DNA of 7,353 nt from an uncultured Alphaproteobacteria bacterium (lineage in GTDB: Bacteria > Pseudomonadota > Alphaproteobacteria > Rhizobiales > Beijerinckiaceae): the NCBI GenBank assembly GCA_937903315.1, contig CALCZO010000242.1:1-7353 (forward strand), given 5' to 3'. This document shows, piece by piece, positions 1 to 5,479 of the stretch. The position numbers were made by a program, and so were the translations under genes. Numbering within the stretch: position 1 is the first letter of the stretch; every line of letters begins with the position of its first letter. The notes under the pieces were generated by a model. That model did not search any database. It was not told the DNA's origin and was given only the letters and a program-made list of their open reading frames with translations.

Positions 1-1136
1 GTGCCGGGCAGCGAGATGCCGATGTCGGCATGCTTGCTCTCGCCCGGGCCGTTGACGATGCAGCCCATCACCGCGACGTTGAGCGCCTCGACGCCGGGAT
101 AGCGCGTCTTCCACTCCGGCATCGAGGTGGAAATCCAGGTCTGGATGTCGCGCGCCAGTTCCTGGAACACGGTCGATGTCGTCCGTCCACAGCCGGGGCA
201 GGCCGCGACCAGCGGCACGAAGGTGCGGAACCCCATGGTCTGCAACAGTTCCTGCGCGGCCTTGACCTCTGCCGTCCGGTCGCCGCCCGGCTCGGGCGTC
301 AGCGAATAGCGGATGGTGTCGCCGATCCCCTGTTGCAGCAGGATGCCCATCGCGGCGGACGATGCCACCAGCCCCTTCGACCCCATGCCCGCCTCGGTCA
401 GGCCGAGATGCAGCGCGTGGTTGCCGCGCGCCGCCAGCATCCGGTAGACGGCGATCAGGTCCTGCACCGCCGACACCTTGGCCGACAGGATGATCCTGTC
501 CCGGCCAAGGCCGATCTCCTCGGCCCGCGCCGCCGACAGCAGCGCCGACTGCACCATCGCCTCGCGCGTCACCGCCCGCGCATCCATCGGCCGGGCGCTG
601 CGGGAGTTCTCGTCCATCAGCAGCGTCAGCAGCTCCTGATCGAGCGAGCCCCAGTTGGCACCGATCCGAACCGGCTTGTCATGGCGGATCGCCATCTCGA
701 CGATCTGGGCAAACTGCGTGTCGCGCTTGTTCTTGAACCCGACATTGCCGGGGTTGATGCGGTATTTGTCGAGCGCCTCGGCGCAGGCCGGGTGCTCCTT
801 CAGGAGCTTGTGGCCGATGTAGTGGAAATCGCCGATCAGCGGGGCGGTGATACCACGTGCGAGCAGCTTTTCCTTGATATGCGGCACGGCAGCGGCGGCC
901 TCGTCGCGGTCGACCGTGATGCGCACCAGCTCGGACCCCGCGCGGGCGAGCGCGGCGACCTGCGCCACGGTGGCGTCGATATCGGCGGTGTCGGTGTTGG
1001 TCATCGACTGGACGACGATCGGCGCGCCGCCGCCAACCGTGACCGCTCCGGTCCCCTGGCCGATGATGACAGGCACGGTGGCAAGGCGCGACTGTGGCGC
1101 GGCGGTATCAGGATCGACAGCGAGACGGACGTTCAC
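1..1136 (-). CDS. ispG: 4-hydroxy-3-methylbut-2-enyl diphosphate synthase (IspG/GcpE), 3' end cut by window edge
   Basis: IspG performs the penultimate step of the MEP isoprenoid pathway in the cytoplasm: reductive ring opening of methylerythritol cyclodiphosphate to HMBPP, using a [4Fe-4S] cluster. I read 378 residues before the edge, so only a short C-terminal end is missing. The TIM-barrel part carries QSMTNTD (about 43-49), GDFHY (102-106) and RINPGNVG (126-133). The cluster domain shows CPGC (Cys313, Cys316), then Cys359 in MGCIVNGPGE, with the catalytic-type Glu366 seven residues on. All three cluster cysteines are present. The start is a GTG at 1136. The zur stop codon lies in the same frame just upstream and no other start codon lies between them, so GTG is the earliest possible start. 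A GGAG about 11 bases upstream is a loosely spaced ribosome site. The 6-base gap to zur implies co-transcription. The identity is secure. Confidence 0.97.
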   Translation of the reverse strand, partial: MNVRLAVDPDTAAPQSRLATVPVIIGQGTGAVTVGGGAPIVVQSMTNTDTADIDATVAQVAALARAGSELVRITVDRDEAAAAVPHIKEKLLARGITAPLIGDFHYIGHKLLKEHPACAEALDKYRINPGNVGFKNKRDTQFAQIVEMAIRHDKPVRIGANWGSLDQELLTLLMDENSRSARPMDARAVTREAMVQSALLSAARAEEIGLGRDRIILSAKVSAVQDLIAVYRMLAARGNHALHLGLTEAGMGSKGLVASSAAMGILLQQGIGDTIRYSLTPEPGGDRTAEVKAAQELLQTMGFRTFVPLVAACPGCGRTTSTVFQELARDIQTWISTSMPEWKTRYPGVEALNVAVMGCIVNGPGESKHADIGISLPG

Positions 1137-1142
1137 GAGGGG

Positions 1143-1646
1143 TTACACTCCGGCAGGACGGCAATCGGCGCAGTGACCGACAAGTTCGATGATGCGGGCG
1201 CGCGGGGCAAAGCCCCGCTCGGCGGCCAGGGTACCCAGCGCCATCTCCAGCGGCGGGGAAACGGCCTCGCAGACCTTGCCGCAGGCGTCGCAGATCAGAA
1301 AGATCGCCTCGGCATGTGGCCCGTGGCCGGCCGGGCAGGCGAGAAAGGCGTTGCGGCTCTCGATGCGATGGACCAGCCCCTGAGCGACCAGAAAATCGAG
1401 CGCGCGATAGATGGTGATCGGCGCGACGCGCTTGCCGCCCGTCTCGGCCACATGGTCGATCAGGTCATAGGCACCGAGCGCACGGCCGGCGGCGATCAGC
1501 GCGGCCAGAACCTGCCGGCGTTGGGCGGTCAGCCGCTCGCCGCGCGTCGCGCACACCGCCTCGGCCTCGCGCAGCCTGAGCGCAGGGGCCTGCAGGGCGT
1601 GGCCGCAACAGCCGGAATGTTCGAACGAACGGGATGCGTCTGCCAT
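1143..1646 (-). CDS. zur: Fur-family transcriptional repressor, probably zinc-responsive Zur
   Basis: This 167-residue DNA-binding repressor would dimerise and bind operators of zinc-uptake genes when zinc is plentiful. The Fur-type winged helix is visible: LTAQRRQVLAAL (39-50), GAYDLID (58-64) and APITIYRALDFLVAQGLVHR (75-94). Two CXXC pairs (Cys119/Cys122 and Cys159/Cys162) are the usual structural zinc site, and Cys104, His108 and His111 lie near where regulatory metal ligands are expected. The RNAFLAC stretch, FLICDACG (116-123) and the ELVGHCADCR ending resemble Zur more than Fur, PerR or Irr, so Zur is a family-level inference. The N-terminus has an extra Cys/His cluster (HSGCCGH, 10-16) before the conserved domain. 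The ATG at 1646 lacks a clear purine-rich ribosome site and may be leaderless. No zinc transporter or metallochaperone gene is in the window, so its targets cannot be seen. ispG follows after 6 bases. Confidence 0.88.
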   Translation of the reverse strand: MADASRSFEHSGCCGHALQAPALRLREAEAVCATRGERLTAQRRQVLAALIAAGRALGAYDLIDHVAETGGKRVAPITIYRALDFLVAQGLVHRIESRNAFLACPAGHGPHAEAIFLICDACGKVCEAVSPPLEMALGTLAAERGFAPRARIIELVGHCADCRPAGV

Positions 1647-1669
1647 GCCCCGGCTATAATCGATCGGGC
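1647..1669 (-). promoter_or_regulatory. possible zur promoter with -10-like element very close to the start codon
   Basis: Reading on the minus strand, the bases before the zur ATG contain GATTATAGC. The TATAGC part ends about 6 bases before the start codon. If it is a -10 element, transcription would begin at or next to the ATG, giving a leaderless message; this fits the lack of a convincing ribosome site there. No good -35 hexamer lies at the right spacing: only a T-rich stretch is found. On the plus strand the same bases read TATAAT, but no gene follows in that direction. No palindromic AT-rich Zur operator is evident. This is a weak prediction. Confidence 0.25.
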
Positions 1670-1671
1670 CG

Positions 1672-1700
1672 GAAAAAGAAAATGCCGAGTGCGGGCCGGC
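1672..1700 (-). terminator. weak candidate intrinsic terminator after the methyltransferase gene
   Basis: On the minus strand, a few bases after the methyltransferase stop codon, GCCG (1700-1697) can pair with CGGC (1687-1684) around a 9-base loop. The T-rich tract TTTTCTTTTT follows directly. The placement at the end of a coupled gene block and the T-tract favour termination. The stem is only four G-C pairs and the tract is interrupted by a C, so it may be partial or not functional. Confidence 0.3.
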
Positions 1701-1705
1701 GCGCG

Positions 1706-2359
1706 TCAGTCCCGGATACGCCAGACTGCCGATTGCTTGATTTCAGCGTCTTCGAGCGCCCGCGTCACCGGCACCGCATAGCGCGCCAGCGCCTCCAGCC
1801 GGTCCTGCGGCAGATAGCTGCGGCCCGGATCGCCGATCAGCACCGTTGCGCCGCGCTTGTGGAGCGCCTCAAGCCAGCCAAACACCCGCTCGGCCGTGTC
1901 GCGTTCGTAGAAGATGTCGCCGGCGAGCACCACCTCCCACCCCTCGTCGCTGCCGACAAGATCGGCCGCGCGGGGCGTTACGGCAACGTTGTTGGCGGCA
2001 GCGTTGAGCGTGATCGCGGCGAGGGCAAACGCGTCGATCTCGGCAGCCTCGACCCGTGCGGCGCCCGCCTTCATCGCCGCGATGGCGCAGAGGCCGGAGC
2101 CGGAGGCAAAATCGAGCACGGTGCGGCCCGCAACGGTGTCCGGATGGTCGATGACATACCGCGCCAGCGCCTGCCCGCCGGCCCAGGCAAAAGCCCAGAA
2201 CGGCGGCGGCAGGCCGATTGCCGCCAGATCGTCCTCGGTCTTCTGCCACAACGGAATCGCTTCCTCGGCGACATGCAGCAGGATTTCCGGCGCATGGGGC
2301 ACCGGCATCAGCCGGGTCTCGGCACGGATGAAGGCGACGGGATCGTCGAGCGCGGTCAT
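1706..2359 (-). CDS. class I SAM-dependent methyltransferase, ETF-beta lysine methyltransferase (METTL20/ETFBKMT) type
   Basis: This is a 217-residue cytoplasmic methyltransferase. The PPFWAFAWAGG segment (52-62) before the SAM domain, motif I VLDFASGSGL (81-90), the acidic motif II region EIDAFA (107-112) and post-motif GDIFYE (147-152) match the small protein-lysine methyltransferases related to METTL20. Bacterial members of that group, for example from Agrobacterium, have been reported to methylate the electron-transfer flavoprotein beta subunit and to some extent ribosomal L7/L12. That substrate is inferred by resemblance only, and no etf or ribosomal gene is in the window. The length is normal for the family and there is no signal peptide. 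The ATG overlaps the TGA of the upstream glycosyltransferase by 4 bases, with no clear ribosome site, so translation is probably coupled. Another small protein methyltransferase of the same fold remains possible. Confidence 0.85.
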   Translation of the reverse strand: MTALDDPVAFIRAETRLMPVPHAPEILLHVAEEAIPLWQKTEDDLAAIGLPPPFWAFAWAGGQALARYVIDHPDTVAGRTVLDFASGSGLCAIAAMKAGAARVEAAEIDAFALAAITLNAAANNVAVTPRAADLVGSDEGWEVVLAGDIFYERDTAERVFGWLEALHKRGATVLIGDPGRSYLPQDRLEALARYAVPVTRALEDAEIKQSAVWRIRD

Positions 2360-3501
2360 GCCAGCATCGATCGGTACAACCTGACCACGGCTGCGCCGAC
2401 CGCCGCCTCGGTATGTCCGTCGAGAAGCCGCTCCCGCGCCGCGTCGCCCATTGCCGCGACACGGGACGGATCGGACGCGAGCCGCACCAGCGCATCGGCC
2501 AGCGGTTCGGCCTCATCGGCCGGGACAACGACCCCGTCGATGCCGTCGCGGACGAAATCGCGGCAGCCGGGCACGTCCGTCGTCAGCATCGCCCGGCCGC
2601 AGGCGGCGGATTCGAGCAGGGTGCGCGGCAGGCCCTCGCCGCCGCGTGAGGGCAGGATCGCGAGATGATGCGCCGCCCAGACACCGGCGATGTCCGCCGT
2701 CGGCCCGTGCCAGGCAATGCCCTCCAGCGTCGCCCAGTCGGCCAGCATGGCGGCAGAGATCGCCTTGGGATTGGATGCATCGGGCGCGCCGTACAGATCG
2801 AGCGTGACATCGGCGCCGCGCGCGCGGGCCAGCTTGACGGCGGCAACTGCGAGATCCGGCCCCTTCGACCACAGCATGCGCGCGATCATCGCGACCCTGA
2901 GCGGCGGATGGGGCGGCTGCGGCATGACCGAGAACCGGTCCGGATCAACGCCCGCACCGCCGACGACCGTCACTTTGGCCACAGTGTCAGGATCGAGCCC
3001 CAGCATCACCGGATCGGAGCGGTTCTCGAACAGGAACCGGACCTGCGGCCCGTCCACGACGCCGCGGATGAACGCCGTCACCAGTGCCCGCGCGGTCCGC
3101 GCCGCCGCCGTCCGCCCGGCGCCGAGAAAACCCATGCCGGTCAGAGCCACCACACGCCGCCGCGCGCCGGCGAGCCGCGCTGCGACCCCGCCCAGAATGA
3201 TCGAACGCAGCGCGATGAGATGGACGACCGCCGGATCAGCCTCGCGGATAACCCCGCGCAGCCGCCAGAGCGCAGCGAACATCGCCAGCGGGTTGAGCGA
3301 ACGGCGCTCGGCCTCGACCGGCACCAGCCGGAATCCTTCCGCCTCGATCACCGGGCGATGGGCGCGCTCGCGCGCGGCAACGATCACCTCGAACCCGGCA
3401 TCGCGCGCCGCCCGCGCCATCGGCAGGAAATGCGAGCAGAAAAACCAGTCCTCGGTGGCGACAAACAGGATGCGCGGCGGATGTGCCGCCGGCGCTGTCA
3501 C
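2356..3501 (-). CDS. glycosyltransferase family 4 (GT-B fold)
   Basis: This 381-residue enzyme would transfer a sugar from a nucleotide-activated donor to a lipid-linked or polysaccharide acceptor at the cytoplasmic face of the membrane. The N-terminal Rossmann half (about 9-185) opens with ILFVATEDWFFCSHFLPMA and contains LNPLAMFAALWRLRGVIR, a pattern seen in GT4 enzymes of O-antigen, exopolysaccharide or glycoprotein assembly. The C-terminal half has the donor-phosphate region ARMLWSKG (Arg208, Lys213) and the GT4 EX7E motif (Glu289 and Glu297, in GGEGLPRTLLESAACG). No signal peptide or clear membrane segment is present. The start is GTG at 3501, overlapping the TGA of the monooxygenase gene by 4 bases, with at best a weak ribosome site, so coupling is likely. 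Donor and acceptor cannot be told from sequence. It stands alone, without flippase, polymerase or other glycan genes nearby, which is somewhat unusual for a GT4. Confidence 0.9.
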   Translation of the reverse strand: MTAPAAHPPRILFVATEDWFFCSHFLPMARAARDAGFEVIVAARERAHRPVIEAEGFRLVPVEAERRSLNPLAMFAALWRLRGVIREADPAVVHLIALRSIILGGVAARLAGARRRVVALTGMGFLGAGRTAAARTARALVTAFIRGVVDGPQVRFLFENRSDPVMLGLDPDTVAKVTVVGGAGVDPDRFSVMPQPPHPPLRVAMIARMLWSKGPDLAVAAVKLARARGADVTLDLYGAPDASNPKAISAAMLADWATLEGIAWHGPTADIAGVWAAHHLAILPSRGGEGLPRTLLESAACGRAMLTTDVPGCRDFVRDGIDGVVVPADEAEPLADALVRLASDPSRVAAMGDAARERLLDGHTEAAVGAAVVRLYRSMLA

Positions 3502-4442
3502 AGTCCGGCAAGGCGCGCCCGCGCCGCCTCGAATTCAGTCCGCATCCGCGTCACCAGATCGGCCACACTCGGGCAATCGCGGGTGTCCGCCACGCCATGG
3601 CCTGCCGACCAGACATCGCGCCAGACGCGGGTTTCCGATCCCATGTCGATCTTGTGCGTCCTGGGATCGACCGCCGGCAGGTTCTTCGGGTCAAGTCCGA
3701 CACGGCGCAGCGATTCGGCAAGAAAGTTGGCGGGAATGCCGGAAATCGCCGGCGTGTAGACGATGTCAGCGATCGCACTCGCGCGGATCATGTCGCGGTA
3801 TCCGTCAGCGGCACGGCTTTCCTGCGTCGCGATGAAGCGGGTGCCCATATAGGCGAAGTCAGCCCCCGCCGCGATGGCGGCCGCAACCTGCGCCCCGTTC
3901 GACAGCGCACCGGACAGCGCAATCGGACCATCGAAGAACTGCCGGATTTCGGCGATCAGCGCGAAGGGATTGGCCGTGCCGGCATGGCCACCGGCCCCGG
4001 CGGTGACAAGGATCAGCCCGTCCACCCCGGCCTGAACCGCCTTTTCGGCATGGCGGCGGGTCGTGATGTCATGGAACACCTTGCCGCCGTAGCTGTGCAC
4101 GGCATCGACGACCAGTTTCACCGCCCCCAGCGAGGTGATGACGAACGGCACTTTCGCCTCGACGCTGGCACGCACATCGGCCTCAAGCCGGGTGTTGGAA
4201 GGATGGACGATGAAATTGACGCCGAACACCGCCCGTTCGGGCGGCAGATCGGCGGTTGCCGCGCGGATCTGGTTGACCCAGTCGATGTAGCCTTCGGTGG
4301 TGCGCTGGTTGAGCGCGGGGAATGTGCCGACAATCCCCGCGCGCATCGCCGCGATCACCAGTTCCGGTCCCGAGACCAGAAACATCGGCGCAGCGATCAC
4401 CGGCAGCGACAGCGACCAGCCCATGGTGTGGGGACCCGACAC
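3498..4442 (-). CDS. nitronate monooxygenase-like FMN flavoprotein (2-nitropropane dioxygenase family)
   Basis: This 314-residue TIM-barrel flavoprotein belongs to the family that oxidises nitronates such as propionate-3-nitronate to carbonyl products and nitrite or nitrate; many members have other or unknown oxidoreductase roles. Visible family features are LPVIAAPM (13-20) on the first strand, FGVNFIV (73-79), GAGGHAG (149-155) with His153 near the flavin site, SGALSNG (177-183), and GADFAYMGTRFIAT (193-206) for FMN-phosphate binding. The C-terminus ends in the usual VWSAGHGV-type helix region. The length is normal, with no signal peptide. A GTG start at 4442 is favoured because GAGGA lies 6 bases upstream; the alternative ATG at residue 7 has no comparable site. 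The stop overlaps the glycosyltransferase start. Substrate specificity cannot be assigned, and no nitro-compound pathway lies nearby. Confidence 0.88.
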   Translation of the reverse strand: MSGPHTMGWSLSLPVIAAPMFLVSGPELVIAAMRAGIVGTFPALNQRTTEGYIDWVNQIRAATADLPPERAVFGVNFIVHPSNTRLEADVRASVEAKVPFVITSLGAVKLVVDAVHSYGGKVFHDITTRRHAEKAVQAGVDGLILVTAGAGGHAGTANPFALIAEIRQFFDGPIALSGALSNGAQVAAAIAAGADFAYMGTRFIATQESRAADGYRDMIRASAIADIVYTPAISGIPANFLAESLRRVGLDPKNLPAVDPRTHKIDMGSETRVWRDVWSAGHGVADTRDCPSVADLVTRMRTEFEAARARLAGL

Positions 4443-4453
4443 GGCAAATCCTC
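4440..4453 (-). promoter_or_regulatory. ribosome binding site that fixes the GTG start of the monooxygenase gene
   Basis: Minus strand GAGGATTTGCCGTG: a good Shine-Dalgarno GAGGA with a 6-base spacer to GTG. It sits in the 24-base gap after hisE and supports the GTG over the in-frame ATG six codons later. It is the clearest ribosome site among the coupled genes of this block. Confidence 0.65.
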
Positions 4454-4466
4454 GCGTGTGATACGA

Positions 4467-4889
4467 TCAGAACCAGCGCGATCGTAGACGACGCCAGAAG
4501 CGGCGCAAGCCGGAGCGGCCCTGTTTGCCGCTCTTCCTGCCCTGTTTTCCGCTGCGAAACGTCGCGGAGGCCAGGCCAGCCTTGGGAAGTTTCTCGGCAA
4601 TGCCCATCATCGCCTCGCGGCGATCCATCTCGGCCCATACGTCCGCCGGGCGAATGCCGGAATCGACCCACAGAACGGCAAGATTGTAGAGGACGTCGGC
4701 GCTTTCCTCGATGGTCGCGGTGCGGTTGCCGAGAATCGCCTCGTGACCAACCTCGACGCCCTCTTCGGCCAGTTTCTTGGCGATCTTCGGCGTGCCGTCA
4801 CGCAACAGCCGCGCTGTGCGCGAGCCGGCGTCGTCACGGTCCTTTTCGCCAAGAATGGCGGCATAAAGCCGCTCGATGGAATCGCTCAT
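4467..4889 (-). CDS. hisE: phosphoribosyl-ATP pyrophosphatase (HisE) with basic C-terminal extension
   Basis: HisE hydrolyses phosphoribosyl-ATP to phosphoribosyl-AMP and pyrophosphate, the second step of histidine synthesis, in the cytoplasm. The all-alpha MazG-like core occupies residues 1-103. IAKKLAEEGVEVGHEA (36-51) and EESADVLYNLAVLW (61-74) carry the acidic magnesium ligands, and DRREAMMGIAEKLPK (89-103) is the usual HisE ending. The protein then continues for 37 residues of Lys/Arg-rich sequence with two tandem SGKQGR units and a final LRRFWRRLRSRWF. HisE proteins are usually near 105 residues, so this tail is extra. No other his gene is nearby. Some Bradyrhizobium and Rhodopseudomonas genomes carry a second HisE, and this may be such a paralogue (recalled, not checked). 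A nearby GGA gives a modest ribosome site before the ATG. A house-cleaning role on another nucleotide is possible. Confidence 0.87.
   Translation of the reverse strand: MSDSIERLYAAILGEKDRDDAGSRTARLLRDGTPKIAKKLAEEGVEVGHEAILGNRTATIEESADVLYNLAVLWVDSGIRPADVWAEMDRREAMMGIAEKLPKAGLASATFRSGKQGRKSGKQGRSGLRRFWRRLRSRWF
4518..4553 (-). repeat. two-copy 21-base tandem repeat inside the hisE tail
   Basis: A 15-base unit (plus strand gccctgttttccgct at 4539-4553, and the same with one mismatch at 4518-4532) recurs at a 21-base spacing. It encodes SGKQGR-K then SGKQGR-S, residues 113-126 of the HisE-like protein. The period is a multiple of three, so the frame is kept. It looks like a short in-frame duplication that lengthened a disordered basic tail. 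Confidence 0.7.
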
Positions 4890-4936
4890 GATCCAATGTA
4901 GGACCGGAGCATTCCTTTGGCGAGATGAAAAGTCGG

Positions 4937-5476
4937 CTAAGCGTTTTCCGGCGTGGCAAAATCAGCAAAGGCAGTGACCACCTGCGCGTAAACCGGTCGC
5001 TTGAACGGCACGATCAGCTCCGGCAGCCGATTGAGCGCCTCCCAGCGCCATTCGACGAACTCGGCCGAATGGGCCCCGCCCGCCGGGTGCAGCACATCGA
5101 TCTCGCGCTCCTCCCCGGTGAAGCGGAAGGCAAACCACTTCTGCGTCTGGCCGCGATATTTGCCGTGAAGCGCCTTGCCGAGCGCTTCGTCGGGCAGGTC
5201 ATAATGATACCAGACCGGCGCCTCGCCCAGCAGCGTCACGCTGCGGACGTTGGTTTCCTCGTACAATTCGCGCTTGGCCGCAACGAAAGCGGCCTCGTTG
5301 CCGTCGATTCCGCCCTGCGGCATCTGCCATTCCAGCCGCGCGGCATCATACTCCGGCCCCTGCCCGCCCTTGCGCCGGCCGATGAACACTTCGCCGCGCG
5401 TATTGAACAGCGCCACCCCGACGCAGGGGCGGAACGGCATCTGCGCCCGCACCGGCCTTGTTTCACTGCCCGCCAT
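4937..5476 (-). CDS. rppH: RNA pyrophosphohydrolase (RppH), Nudix family
   Basis: RppH removes pyrophosphate from mRNA 5'-triphosphate ends, opening transcripts to 5'-dependent decay; related alphaproteobacterial enzymes also cleave dinucleoside polyphosphates. The 179-residue protein has FRPCVGVALFN (15-25) and LEWQMPQGGID (48-58). Its Nudix box spans 55-77: Gly55, Glu61, then RELYEETNV (69-77) with the metal-binding glutamates 70, 73 and 74. KYRGQTQKWFAFRF (106-119) is the RppH-type RNA-binding strand. The glycine usual near the end of the Nudix box is Asn76 here. The length is slightly above the family norm because of a short extra N-terminus. GGAAGG about 8 bases before the ATG is a fair ribosome site, partly inside the end of the upstream gene. 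It lies 3 bases after the deacetylase-like gene and is probably co-transcribed with it. Confidence 0.94.
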   Translation of the reverse strand: MAGSETRPVRAQMPFRPCVGVALFNTRGEVFIGRRKGGQGPEYDAARLEWQMPQGGIDGNEAAFVAAKRELYEETNVRSVTLLGEAPVWYHYDLPDEALGKALHGKYRGQTQKWFAFRFTGEEREIDVLHPAGGAHSAEFVEWRWEALNRLPELIVPFKRPVYAQVVTAFADFATPENA

Positions 5477-5479
5477 ATC

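Noticed and set aside
1655..1660. A perfect TATAAT on the plus strand
   Set aside because: No -35 element at a suitable distance and no plus-strand gene downstream. It is more simply read as part of the minus-strand AT-rich region before zur.
30..1781. A 583-codon open frame on the plus strand opposite ispG and zur
   Set aside because: Its translation is rich in Arg, Gly, His and Gln with no recognisable domain. It lies opposite two well-supported genes, and long antisense open frames are expected in GC-rich DNA with strong third-position bias.
2690..3835. A 381-codon plus-strand open frame opposite the glycosyltransferase
   Set aside because: Ser/Arg/Ala-rich composition without domain signals. 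The opposite strand encodes a clean GT4 protein.
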